Shown here piece after piece: positions 1-11,151 of a DNA stretch of 64,000 nucleotides. The stretch covers positions 29,606,639-29,670,638 of the forward strand of contig OY743184.1 of the NCBI GenBank assembly GCA_963555705.1, written 5' to 3'. The DNA is from Ligustrum vulgare. Its lineage: Eukaryota > Streptophyta > Magnoliopsida > Lamiales > Oleaceae. The translations under genes and the position numbers were made by a program. The number at the start of each line of letters is the position of its first letter. Position 1 is the stretch's first letter. Below the pieces are notes generated by a model. That model was not told the DNA's origin and ran no database searches. It worked only from the letters and a program-made list of their open reading frames with translations.

Positions 1-330
1 CAGGGCTATAAAGGCATCAGAACCATATAGCATACAAGTTATGCGTTCATGGATGGATAAGGTTTGAACTTCATGCCCTCGTGTTTTGCCTGCAACATCT
101 ACCAAAGGGACAGGTATGACACCGATTACTTTTGATTTCTCTGCAAGAGCAGATTGGGAAACACAACCCATTAGACCACTGCTACCACCCCCATATACAA
201 GAGTGATACCTTTTTCCCCCAGTTTCTTTCCAAGATCTACAGCCGCTTCTAGATAACCGAAGCCTTTCCCCACTTTTGATCCACAAAATACACAAATAGT
301 TTTGATTTGTCGAAGTTTTGGTGCTTCCAT
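1..330 (-). CDS. LOG-like cytokinin riboside 5'-monophosphate phosphoribohydrolase, 5' part
   Basis: The open frame starts at the ATG at 330-328 and runs uninterrupted for 110 codons off the left edge. It shows the LOG (lonely guy) family order: CVFCGS at residues 13-18, the nucleotide-binding loop YGGGSSGLMG at 46-55, VIGVIP at 68-73 and SIHER at 92-96, then SDAFIAL. The PGGxGTxxE catalytic motif would come next but lies outside the window. The family releases active cytokinin bases from nucleotide precursors in the cytosol. Plant LOG proteins are usually about 200-240 residues, so roughly half is present. Plant LOG genes normally carry several introns, yet none interrupts this stretch, which suggests a retrocopy or an atypical gene. 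The start is supported by a TATA-like box about 75 bp upstream. Confidence 0.85.
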   Translation of the reverse strand, partial: MEAPKLRQIKTICVFCGSKVGKGFGYLEAAVDLGKKLGEKGITLVYGGGSSGLMGCVSQSALAEKSKVIGVIPVPLVDVAGKTRGHEVQTLSIHERITCMLYGSDAFIAL

Positions 331-374
331 CTTTGATAGTATAGAAGAGAAAACTTACGAAGAAGATGTGATTT

Positions 375-414
375 TGGGATGCCTGAACTATGAAATATGT
401 TTGGCTATTTAAAG
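375..414 (-). promoter_or_regulatory. Putative core promoter of the LOG-like gene
   Basis: On the minus strand CTTTAAATAG (405-414) is a good TATA-type box. A transcription start about 30 bp downstream would leave a short leader of roughly 45-50 nt before the ATG at 330. Position and composition fit a plant promoter. No other element is claimed. Confidence 0.45.
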
Positions 415-629
415 CCGGAAAAATTTACTGTTTTTGATTGATTCTGAAAAAGTAAAGATTTACTTTTGACAAAATCAACCCACTTTTGAATATTTTTATC
501 GTATCGAGGCTGTCACCTTTCGGCGATTAAATATTTTATTTCCAGCTTTATCAAACCTCGAGAAAGGAAAATATATTTTATTTTCAAAACGCGTGAAAGA
601 AAGCAGCAAAATATTTTAAAAGATTTACC

Positions 630-1181
630 TTATATCATTGCTGAACTGCCAGAAGCCTCATTTTGTAAAACAGACTGGCAAACAGGATCTTTCGATATTA
701 TATTTTGGAGACTATAACGATTTTTGTCCTCGTTAAACTGAGCGTATAAGGAGAGAAGTTCACGTTGTACATAACCACTTGGGTGCGTCTCAAGAGTCAG
801 TCGAATATCATCCAAAGACTCCTTACTCAGTCCACCCTTTATGAATTCGATTTTATCATCCCGATTAGTAGAAGAATATCCTACTGATTTGCAACGAGTA
901 TCACAATTCCAACGAGCACATTTGTAGCAACCACCCAGCCTTTTTGCTCTTCGTTTCTTTGCGAACGTGCTTTTGCCTAAACCAGGCATATGTTTTGGAA
1001 ATGTTGATGGTAATTCACCAGATAGTCGAACCTTTGCTTCTATCAACCAGCGAACATCTTCTGGAATACCATGAGTCATCAGCAACCTCAATCTTTCGAG
1101 CCTTATTCTATAGATCTTTCTCAGATCATTCATAGGAAGACTGGAATAATACTTGCGGATGTTTGTAAGGATGATATCCAT
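630..1181 (-). CDS. Unknown protein with basic stretch and Cys cluster (possible nucleic-acid-binding protein)
   Basis: An intact 183-codon frame from ATG 1181 to a TAA at 632-630; a longer frame exists only through an upstream TTG. The protein is basic in the middle: around residues 75-85 it has STFAKKRRAKRLGG followed by CYKCARWNCDTRC, a C-x2-C-x4-C-x3-C cluster. Predicted helices flank it, rich in Arg/Leu before and acidic after. I do not recognise a plant family. The KRRAK-then-zinc-like layout resembles the small cysteine-rich nucleic-acid-binding proteins of betaflexiviruses, so a captured viral gene is one possibility, but this is resemblance only. It lies 300 bp upstream of the LOG-like gene on the same strand. 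Its open frame stands out among decayed repeats. Confidence 0.6.
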   Translation of the reverse strand: MDIILTNIRKYYSSLPMNDLRKIYRIRLERLRLLMTHGIPEDVRWLIEAKVRLSGELPSTFPKHMPGLGKSTFAKKRRAKRLGGCYKCARWNCDTRCKSVGYSSTNRDDKIEFIKGGLSKESLDDIRLTLETHPSGYVQRELLSLYAQFNEDKNRYSLQNIISKDPVCQSVLQNEASGSSAMI

Positions 1182-1325
1182 TGTTTGATGATTCAACCTC
1201 TTCCCATCACGAACTATTTAAAAGCATTAAGGATCTGAGTGAATCCGCGTGATGTTGTGTCCAGCAAGAAAGAGCAGGATTATTTTAATGGAAAAGAGGG
1301 AACAAGAAGTTTATGCGCCGTTTAC

Positions 1326-4035
1326 TTTATCGATAAAGGAGATTTGATTGGAGATTTGGAATATTTTCTTGGATTATGGGTACTGATATTTTGTTTTAAT
1401 AATAATAATCATGGTATAGTGTGATAATACGTGGAAAGTAAAATGAGTACCGTATTGAATCAGAATTCATACGTATATACAAGTGAAAGAAATACTTTGC
1501 AGGAAATGTGGTGACATTTAAGTATAGAATCTTAGTTTTGGGAGATATTTGTTTACTGAATTTTGGGTTACAAATATTGGAAAGATAAGTTAATGATATT
1601 ATGTTGATATGTTTGGGTATATTACGTAGAGAGAATATTCAGGTAATTCTTTGATTATTTTGGGAATTTTCGATGATAAGAAAGGAAATTTTTTTATGAT
1701 ATGATATATCAGTAAAGATTTGTTGAAATTTTAGAGATATATACGAATATTTGAGGTCACATGATACGATGATAAGTGACAAGTTACATGAATACTACAA
1801 GATATGATGAAATATCACATACGATTGGGAAAATTTCATTTTGATTCAGAAGAATTTATGAGTAGACACATATGTCTATTATTGATAAGAAAGACCATGT
1901 CTTAAGAAAACAAAGTGATGCATTTAGTCAAAGTCCAGTGGGTTAAAAAAAAAAAAAAAAAAAATGGTTGGGTTAAATATGGTAGCGATGATGCTACATA
2001 AGAGAAAGAAGAAGAGATTCTGATTAAGTATTCAGAATTCATAAGATCAAGTAAGTTTAATTTCGAGGACGAAATTATTTTAAGGAGGTAAGATTATAGC
2101 GATCCAGAATTTTTCCGCAATTAATAATTATTTTAATATTTAGAAAATTGTGTCGCTATTATTTTGAAATTAACGCCGCGACGAATTCGTCTAGCCAAGT
2201 CAAGAAATATCGAATTTGTTCGATTTTAAATTAAAATCCGAATTTCTAAAATTATGTTATTTTAATTATTTATTCAAAGTATTATATTCAAAATCTTTCT
2301 AAAATCCAAATTTGCCCACATGTCTTCTTCTTTACACCAAGACAACAATTCTTTACACAATAACATCATCATTTTTGTACAAATAATTTTACACCTAATT
2401 CTACACTATCATATTCTATAGTATCAAATCAATACATATTCTTCCCCATCACAACTCACGTCCCCTACATTTTTTCTTCCTTCTTTATCATTCTTTCCAC
2501 CTCAATATACCATCATCAAAGCATCTTCATCATTATCATTCATACACCCACAAATTCCCTTCAATCACACAAAGTATTTCCAACTCATCTTGACCCAATT
2601 TCATCATCAAATCCACATTAAACAATTGTGATATTTTCCACCCTCTCACATTACCTAATTCTTCACTATTTTTCTTAATTAGCCAGCAAAACATATCATT
2701 ATTATAAATTCTGATATCCTGCACCACCATTTCAGTCGACCAAGTTCGAGAAGAATAAACAATCACCACAATGATCTGCTTTCAATCCCTTTTTCCCAAT
2801 TCAATACCAATAATAGATATCAATCTGAAACCAATTTGAAATCAACCAAAACTGAATCATCATCGTATTGGCATCAACCTGCAGCTCCATCACCTAAGAA
2901 ATTTGTATCATCATTTTCACTGCCCATTCTTGCTCACTGCACAAAACCAAGAACCACCACAATGCAATCCACTGCCGCTGAACCACTGCAAAGCCACCAT
3001 CTCCATCAAACAGCAACCATCATCCACCAACGCTGCTATTGTCAATACCAATCCACCACCGGTATCATCATCAGCATCACCCTGCCCTTGTTGAACTCCA
3101 AAACCAACTCATGGCCAATTCAACAACAAGTTTCACAATCTGTTTCAATCACAAATTTGCTGCCATCTCCAATTCCCCCTGTCCACTGTCATCAATAGAA
3201 CATTACAAATCAAAAATCAATATAACCTCAACCAGCCACCACCTCCGTTAATCAATCCCCATCATCAACCATCCAACACTACTCTATATCCATCACCGGA
3301 ATACATCCACTGCAAACCACCGATCGCACACTGCCCTTCAGTTGGACACCCAACCGAATCCCAAACCTAGTCCCAAATCAATCATCCAAAAATAAAAACC
3401 CAAACCAAGAAATAGATGAAGCCCAGTTACTTACCTCACCTCAGACCACCTCTTCGCCGGAAAATCACGACCTAAACCGCGAACCCTAGCTTCGGTTTCA
3501 CACGGTTTTCGCACCTAAACTCGTACCAAACCTCTCAAAAATTGGAACCCCCATCCTTGCCGTCGCTCACCGTAATCTACGCCTGCCTTTCGCCGGTGTT
3601 TTCGCCGTCGCAGCCCTTCGTCTTCTTCGATCGCGTTTTGAGAGAGATTGAGTGAAGAGAGAGTAAGGTCGAGAGAAAGTATAGTGAGAGAGAGAAATGA
3701 GGAGCTGATTTATTTATTTAATTTCAGAATCTGCAGTTTAGTCCCTGAAGTTTTAAAGCCTTTCAATTCAGTCCCTATGTTTTAAAATGTCTTAATTCAG
3801 CCCTTTCAATTCTTTTTAAAGTTATCCATTTCAGCCCCAAAGTTTTAAATGAGTTTTAATCAGCCCTTTCATTTTCAAAATCTATTATTTCAGTCACTGT
3901 TGATTTACTTTTAAGCCCAAGTTTTAAAAGTATTCATTTTAGTCCCTTAACTTTCAAAATATTCATTTTAGTCCCTGAACTTTGAAAATATTCATTTTAG
4001 TCCCTCAACTTTCAAGAAGTAATTCGCTGTTAAAT
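1326..4035 (+). mobile_element. Ty3 chromovirus-type family G1, copy 1: 3' internal end plus truncated LTR
   Basis: The block holds decayed internal sequence, then the 3'-end signature TTTCGAGGACGAAATT (2060-2076 region) and a purine tract, then an LTR starting TATAGCGATCC near 2095. The LTR runs through a CA-rich segment, a GA-rich stretch (about 3640-3695) and repeated 'TTTAGTCCCT...' runs before breaking off near 4030. Most of this block is repeated at 4037 onward, so the two form a tandem duplication. A poly-A run lies at about 1947-1965. No intact reading frame is present; short frames in the CA-rich part are low-complexity. Confidence 0.75.
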
Positions 4036-4036
4036 T

Positions 4037-7000
4037 TTATCGATAAAGGAGATTTGATTGGAGATTTGGAATATTTTCTTGGATTATGGGTACTGATATT
4101 TTGTTTTAATAATGATAATCTTGGTATAATGTGATGATACGTGGAAAGTAAAATGAGTACCGTATTGAATCAGAATTCATACGTATATACAAGTGAAAGA
4201 AATACTTTGCAGGAAATGTGGTGACATTTAAGTATAGAATCTTAGTTTTGGGAGATATTTGTTTACTGAATTTTGGGTTACAATTATTGGAAAGATAAGT
4301 TGATGATATTATGTTGATATGTTTGGGTATTTTACGTAGAGAAAATATTCAGGTAATTCTTTGATTATTTTGAGAATATTCGATGATTAAGAAGAAGAGA
4401 TTCTGATTAAGTATTCAGAAATTATAAGATTAAGTAAGTTTAATTTCGAGGACGAAATTATTTTAAGGAGGTAAGATTATAGCGATCCAGAATTTTTATG
4501 CAATAAATAATTATTTTAATATTTAGAAAATTGTGTCGCTACTATTTCACCTATTATTTTGAAATTAACGCCGCGACGGATTCGTCTAGCCAAGTCAAGA
4601 AATATCGAATTTGTTCGATTTTAAATTAAATTTCCGAATTTCTAAAATTATATTACTTTAATTATTTATTCAAAGTATTATTTTCAAAATCATTTTTCAG
4701 TCCAAAATATATCTGTTTTAAATACATTTTTAAATCGAAGTTAGTCAAATTTTAATTTATTATCTTAAATTAAACATTAGCCTAATTATCCTATAGCCGA
4801 AAGCATATTCCCTTAATCATGTTTCCTTTCTTTCTCTTTTTCTTTAAAACATCATCATTATCATCACTAATTTTCCATCATCAGATTCCACATACCACAA
4901 TTTCGGACCCATCCATTTTCAGATTTCCACAATTCAATATATATAAACATCATCATCACTACCACAATTATCAGTTGCAGCCCCAAACCATAACCACGAA
5001 ACTTATGTATCATCAGCATCATCACCTCATTCCAACTGCAACACCATAGCCAATCACCATCAATCCAACCACCAGCCTGCTTTGTCATTTTCAATTTCCA
5101 ACTCCATCTTCAACCAACACTACCTCTGCCTCAACTCCATAACCGGCAGCCACAAATCAATCACCCAACCAACCGGCTACATCATGATCATCACCAGTCC
5201 ACTGCCCCAAAATCACTATCACACAACTCAGAGAAATCAATTCACAGCTCAATTCATAAAGCCATGGTTCCGCAGCCACTGCCACAAATAAACCACCATC
5301 TCCAAATCCAAACCGTCACACCACCACTGTTCCATCGCCAATCATCATCATCAATTCTGTTTCCATCTCCAGTCACCAATTCAACCACTGCAGTCACTCG
5401 AAAATCACCAGCCCTTTCACTGTCACCACCCCTGCAGCTCCAACAAACCAGCACCCAACATCACTGTGATACGACCACCACCGCTGCAATACTGCCCAAG
5501 TCCGCGCACCACCGTAACCTCCGACCCAAAATTTCAACTCCACAATCCCCAAATCAAAACCCAAAACAAAACCCAAAACCAAAGAAATAGAATACCCAAA
5601 TACTTACCTCAACCTTAAGCCCTTCGCTGCCAGATTTAATACAGGAGATTAATCGCGATTCAAGCCTAGTTTAGCCTCGGTTTTTATCCCCATCTCACAC
5701 CAAACTCTTTCAAAACCGGAACCCCTTCTTTGCCGCACCTTACGCCGGTGTCTCGCCGACGTTTCTTCAGTAGAACCACTGCCCAGTTCGTCGGCCGGTT
5801 GAGAGAAATGGGTAGAGAGAGAGAGAGTATGGAAGTGAGAGAGAGAGTATAACGAGAGAATGGTTAGAGAGAGAGAGAGAAAGATCTGATATATTTAACT
5901 TTCCAGAATTTGCAAATCAGTCCCTGACATTTTAATTTGTTTCCATTCAGTCCTTTTAGTTTTAAAATCATCAATTTCAGCCCTTAAGTTTTAAATGATT
6001 TTAATCAGCCCTTTCATTTTAAAATTCTGATCAATTCAGTCCCTGCTGATTTACTTTATTTGATTTTAAGCTCAAGTTTCAAAAGTATTCATTTTAATCC
6101 CTCAACTTTCAAAAGTATTCATTTTAGTCCCTCAACTTTCAAAACATCAATTTTAGTCCTCAAATTATAATTTATCATTTTGAACTATATATTCGATATA
6201 CTAAAGTGACTTATTGGCTAAGACGAAGCGTACGGAGAATTTAAAGAAATTGAAGTCATTCCCGCTCAACTTTGCACTCGTCGGATTTGAGGTAGACTCG
6301 CACTTATTAATTGATTTAAATTATGATTTCATATAAATGTCATGTGACTTGTGAAAGTCAATTTTTAAGAAAAACAAGTATGTTTTTATGAAAGGTAAAT
6401 ATACCTTATGTTTTTATGAAAAGTAAGTATACCCTATGTTTTTACGATAATGTTTTATATGTTTTGGATCATTGCTATGCACATAAGAATTCTTACCACC
6501 TAAGTTCGGTAGAATTCTGTGTCTCCATAAGTTTATGAGGATTTACCACCTAAGTTCGGTAAAATTCCTGCCTTTCCATATGTTTATGAGGATTTACCAC
6601 CTAAGTTCGGTAAAATTCCTGTCGCGTATGTTTATGAGGATTTCGATCCTATCTTATGTTATGATGGAAATGATCCCTATGAATTTCATGAATTATGTTT
6701 TGGTATACTTACTGTTATTATGATCTTACTGTTACTGTGATTTTACTACATAAGAATTCTTACCACCTAAGTTCGGTAAAATTCTTATGTTTATGAGGAT
6801 TTCGATTTTATCCTATGTTATGATGAAAACTTACTGTTATTATGATTTTACTACATAAGAATTCTTACCACCTAAGTTCGGTAAAATTCTTATGTTTATG
6901 AGGATTTCAATCCTATCTTATGTTATGCTTTCAAAAGAAATTATGCTTGGCATAATTAAAATGTTTTATAAGTATATGGTTTTCAAAGAACTGTTTTCAA

Positions 7001-7562
7001 AGAGATGTTTTCAAAGAGCATATGATTTGCAAAATATGTCCCGTGCTGTAATGCACAATATGAGTTTTATCAAGAACAGTTTTATAAAGAAGCTCTATCA
7101 ATGCCCGTTTTATAAAGAGCCGGGATTTATGTGTTTAATCATCTTATAAATTAAATTAATTTGCGATGAGTCTACTGAGTATTTCCCCCATGAAATACTC
7201 ACCCTACTTTTAACAGTTTTGCAGATTTCGGAGACGGTGGCGAGCGATGAATGATGGTGGCAATAATCGTTGAACGGTTGAAAGTTTGACGTTAATGATT
7301 TCCGTATTTTCCAAACAATCGAATAATTTAGAGAAGTTCATTTATTTGAGAAATTATGATATTGGCAATTTCTTTACAATATTAATGGTTCGATTTACTA
7401 TTTCAAATGGTTTCATAAATGTTTTCAATTTTAGCGGCCATTACAGTTTATTTAATGTTGCCAAAAATGAATTTCAATTATTTCTTCCGCAAAAATATTA
7501 TTCGAAAAATTTAGACAGAAAATGACGTAGTGAATCGGGTATACGGAACTCGGGGCGCTACA
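4037..7562 (+). mobile_element. G1 copy 2: 3' internal end plus nearly complete ~3.1 kb LTR
   Basis: Sequence from 4037 repeats 1326 onward, with about 300 bp of the internal part missing. The polypurine region is followed by an LTR that starts near 4478 (TATAGCGATCC) and ends with GGGCGCTACA at 7562, about 3,085 bp. The terminal TG is mutated at the start; the CA end is intact. The LTR contains the CA-rich segment, (GA)n near 5815-5885, repeated TTTAGTCCCT runs and the hairpin array at 6486-6894. This is long for a Ty3 LTR but matches the ~2.8-3.4 kb of the other chromovirus-type LTRs here. Confidence 0.8.
6486..6894 (+). repeat. Array of five hairpin-forming repeats in the G1 LTR
   Basis: Five copies of TTACCACCTAAGTTCGGTAA (near 6492, 6543, 6593, 6762 and 6867) share a 10-nt loop, ACCTAAGTTC. 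In copies 4 and 5 the arms extend to CATAAGAATTCTTACC and GGTAAAATTCTTATG, about 15 bp with one bulge. Copy 1 has AGAATTC and GAATTCT outer arms. They could fold as RNA hairpins or DNA cruciforms. Confidence 0.8.
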
Positions 7563-7950
7563 GTATTTCCCCCATGAAATACTCACCCTACTTTTTAACA
7601 GTTTTGCAGATTTCGGAGACGGTGGCGAGCGATGAATGATGGTGGCAATAATCGTTAAACGGTTGAAAGTTTGACGTTAATGATTTCCGTATTTTTCCAA
7701 ACAATCGAATAATTTAGAGAAGTTCATTTATTTGAGAAATTATGACATTGTCAATTTCTTTACAAAATTAATGGTTCGATTTACTATTTCAAATGGTTTC
7801 ATAAATGTTTCAATTTTATCGGCCATTACAGTATATTTAATGTTGCCAAAAATGAATTTCAATTATTTCTTCCGCAAAAAAAATATTATTCGAAAAATTT
7901 AGACAGAAAATGACGTAGTGAATCGGGTATACGGAACTCGGGGCGCTACA
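7179..7950 (+). repeat. Tandem duplication of the G1 LTR 3' end
   Basis: Sequence 7179-7562 is repeated almost exactly at 7563-7950. Both copies begin GTATTTCCCCCATGAAATAC and end at the LTR terminus GGGCGCTACA. A few single-base and small indel differences show the duplication is not brand new. The second terminus abuts copia-1 LTR sequence directly. Confidence 0.85.
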
Positions 7951-8936
7951 AGAGTTTTAGGACAACACTTAAATAGATAGCAAATATCTAAAGCTCAAGT
8001 GTTTATGAAAACTTTGATAAATGATATGAAATTGTTTTGCTTGAATCAAAATTTTTCAACCAATGATCTCTCTTTCCAAATAATACTTAGTTAAGTATGA
8101 AGAGATATATACACTTCAATACGTGTTTGGTGATGAAGAACTCAATCAATGATCAATAATAAAGTAAGAGTAATGAGTTTTCTTCAAAATAGAATTCTTG
8201 ATAAAGATATGAAAAGTTTTTAATCAATCAAGAAATTCTTTGCAAAAAATGAAATAGAATGTAAAACAAAGTAAGCTCAATGATTTTCAAGTAAATATGC
8301 TCTCTTAGTTGCCCTTGTGGTTGTTGGAATTGAATGCAAAAGAAATTACTATTTATAAATCAAATCAAGAAAATGAGCTGCATGAACTTTCGATCGATCA
8401 TTTCAACACTTTCGGTCGGCCGAAAGTTTAAAACTAGTCGTTACACTATTTGAGCCGTTGGACTTTCCGTTGAGCAATCTATTTCGATTGATCATATTTT
8501 TAGCCGATCAATGGACTTTCGATTGACCAAAATTGCTGAATTTGGAATTTTTATTTTTATATCAAAAAGTTCATTTTTCCAAAAACTTTTTCATGTTATG
8601 ATTTGAAAATTCATTTTTATGCAATTTTAAAAAAAAAAAAATTTTGAGCTTTATGATCTTGCTAAAAATTGATGAGTCGATACCTTTACAAATGAGTTGA
8701 AATTTTTCAACATAAATCTTCTAAACTTTAATCTTCGGTCTTCGATGATCTTGTTCACTTCAAATCTCTTTTTGATTGCTTTGAACTTCAATGGATGAAG
8801 ATTTTGATCTCGGAGTATTCAAATGACATATATTTGATAAAACTCAATAATCGAAACCATTAGTAATACAAGAGATCTCGTTTGTTATAATCAAAACAAT
8901 ATACACGTGAATAATCATAGGTCAACACCCCAAACA
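7951..8936 (-). mobile_element. Truncated copia-1 LTR (copy A)
   Basis: Collinear with 15563-16459 of the copia-1 LTR, including palindromic TTTCGG-type motifs near 8395-8426 and the LTR edge GTCAACACCCCAAACA. It lacks the LTR portion equivalent to 15022-15562 and stops exactly where the G1 LTR terminus begins, so the G1 end is joined into it. A 13-nt A run is near 8629. Confidence 0.75.
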
Positions 8937-9326
8937 TCAAATATTTAAACTTCAAGAATACTTTTTAAGAGGCATTTCAATGCATTTTGAGATGTTACTT
9001 GTACGCTTACATCTATCACACTTCTTCACAAATAGATAGACATCCTTGAAAAGAGAAGGCCAATAGAAACTAGGCTATAAGATCTTTGCAACTGTCTTTA
9101 AAGCTTCGAAGTGACCACCATATGCAGATGAATGACAATGCTATAATATTTTAGGGTCTTCATCCTATGGAATGCATCGCCTAATGATTTGATACAAACC
9201 TCATTTGTAGAGAATATGGTATTCCCTCAAATAATATTTTATGTTAGAAAATAATTTCTTCTATTGATAACTTGAGTATTCAGGCGAATTGATGGAGTTG
9301 GCCAAGTAGATCACAACGCAAACTAA
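8937..9326 (-). pseudogene. Athila-H integrase fragment, duplicate of the copia-1 insertion flank
   Basis: This stretch repeats the sequence that flanks the other copia-1 LTR at 16460-16800, encoding the zinc-binding N-terminal part of a Ty3 integrase on the minus strand. An LTR plus host-flank junction therefore exists twice. Homology stops near 9326. From 9327 to 9554 I recognise nothing. Confidence 0.65.
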
Positions 9327-9554
9327 TGGGCAAGTGGAATATGGTATAAATCACCTATGCTTCAATATCATCACATCACAACACAATGCAATAATCATAT
9401 CAAAATAAAGCATTTCAACCACAGTATGCAAAATCGAGTAGGCAAAAGGAACATTAGCACAAAGAAAATGTCACAGTTTGAAACATGATTACATAGTTTA
9501 AAAAAAGGTTTTTGAAAAAGTACTACTAAAGATGTAAATATAAAGATGTGAACT

Positions 9555-10749
9555 TCAATCGGCTGCTAGTGGTGGAGGTGGATTAGGAGGGTAGATGGAG
9601 TAAAAATGAGCAAAGAAGTCCTCTTGAGAAGTGTGCATTTGTTGAAGTTGATGTTGGATGCTTTCAACCACGGTAGTGAGAGAATCGATACTCCCGTTTA
9701 AAATATTGAATTGGTCTTCAGAGATGGATCGACGGGAAGGTGATGCAACTTGCGGAGCTCCAGTCCATTTCTTTGGTCGAGGTGGTTCATCCCCACCACC
9801 TTGTTCATCACCTTCACCGGCACCTCCATGGTCACCCTCACCCATAGCTGCGCCTTCACCAATTTCCAACTCTTCTTTGGCTTCTTCTTCGTAAATGGCC
9901 AAGTGGTAGGCCTCGAAGCATCATCAAAACCTTGAGTGTTACATACCCATTACCCGTCACCCTTGAAAATTTTCATCCGTTTGAGAGTGTTGATGTTGAT
10001 AATATCCATGTGTTTTGGTTTAAGAATGGGCTCATTGTCAGATGGTATATTGAAGTGATTGAAAATTTTGGTGAAGATCATGTCTAGGGTAGCCCTAAAA
10101 CTCGAGGGGATGTATGGACATGATGAAGACGTTGGATGAAAATGTATGGAAAATCCAGTTTACGACCTAAAAGTAGAGAATCAAGAATGAATAGGTTGAC
10201 ATGATTTACTTCGTCATAATGACCACTATGGGGTACAATTGCGTGAGCAATTGCACGATGAAGGACCTTGCATGGAATAGTTAAATGGTTGAGGTTCAAT
10301 GTCATGGTGGTAGTGAGTGGTCGGGCAGTAACACGACTACACGCCTCAAGTTCATTGTATCCCTCGAATCTAACAGGATAATGGGTGACATATGCATAAT
10401 TTTCACAAGATTGCAATCCTAGGGGGTTTCTAATAAGGGATCGTTTGATAGAGACTCGGATTCCCTTAACAAGACTTCTAATTTCATACGGATAAAAAAT
10501 GGCTCCTCAAAAGAATTCCCTAATCAATCTCGGGTAGGAATCTTCGGAAATGGACATAAAAAATTTCCATCCTATATCTTCAAAATAACGCTCAATATTA
10601 AACGAAGGGGCTTGAAGGTAAAAATTTAAGAAATCGATTGACTTACCTATGAGAATTGGGTGATCGGAGAAGCAATCGGGCAATGGGACGTTCTCCTCAA
10701 CGTTGGATGAGCTTGCTTCGCCTTTCTTCGTCCTTTTCTTGGGAGGCAT
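9555..10749 (-). pseudogene. Extra retrotransposon ORF beginning MPPK ('putative plant transposon protein'-like), broken
   Basis: The frame begins MPPKKRTKKGEASSSNVEEN at 10749. It continues in one frame to 10084 with a single in-frame TGA near 10507. It then shifts frame near 10084 and continues in other frames to an acidic/Pro-rich C-terminus ending at 9555. The MPPK start, the phrase SYPRLIREFF, the HRAIAHAIVPHSG segment and the PYIFIQRLHH segment resemble a plant transposon-associated domain often seen as an additional ORF in LTR elements. It lies downstream of copia-1 pol in the same orientation and shares a palindromic motif with the copia-1 LTR, so I assign it tentatively to copia-1. 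It could instead be the 3' part of the interrupted Athila-H element. Function is unknown. Confidence 0.55.
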
Positions 10750-11151
10750 TGTGAATTTTCGAAATTTTTGGAGGCAACTAGTGAAGAGATAGTAGAATTT
10801 CTTGAAAATTTTGGTGAAAATGGTAGGAGATGATGGGAAAAGAGTAGTAGTCGAGGTTTGAAGTATAGAATGGTGATTGGAGTGGAGTGAAACCGAATTG
10901 AAGTGAGGAATATAGAAATTTTCATGATTTTGCTCCAAAGTTTAGGGTTTGACGTTTCTTGGTGAATTTTGAAGAAAAAATCAAAATTTTGATATAGATG
11001 ATGATGGGTAACAGGAATTTGAGGAATTTTTGAAGTGTTTGGATGAAATGTAATGAATTTTGGAATGAAAATGGAGAGTGGAATCGTGATTTAGGGTTTA
11101 GATATTGAATTTGGGGATAAAATGGATGCTTAAAAGGTTTGAATCCGTGCA

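Noticed and set aside
1..1181. LOG-like gene and Cys-rich ORF as parts of one integrated virus
   Set aside because: The LOG-like gene has its own plant-type promoter and no known plant virus carries LOG; only the separate possibilities are kept as findings.
2836..3251. Overlapping plus-strand ORFs of 60-120 codons
   Set aside because: They lie in the CA-rich part of the G1 LTR, are His/Pro/Ser low-complexity in all frames, and have no domain.
5254..5590. 108-codon plus-strand ORF and its antisense partners
   Set aside because: Same CA-rich LTR segment in the second copy; open frames on both strands reflect composition.
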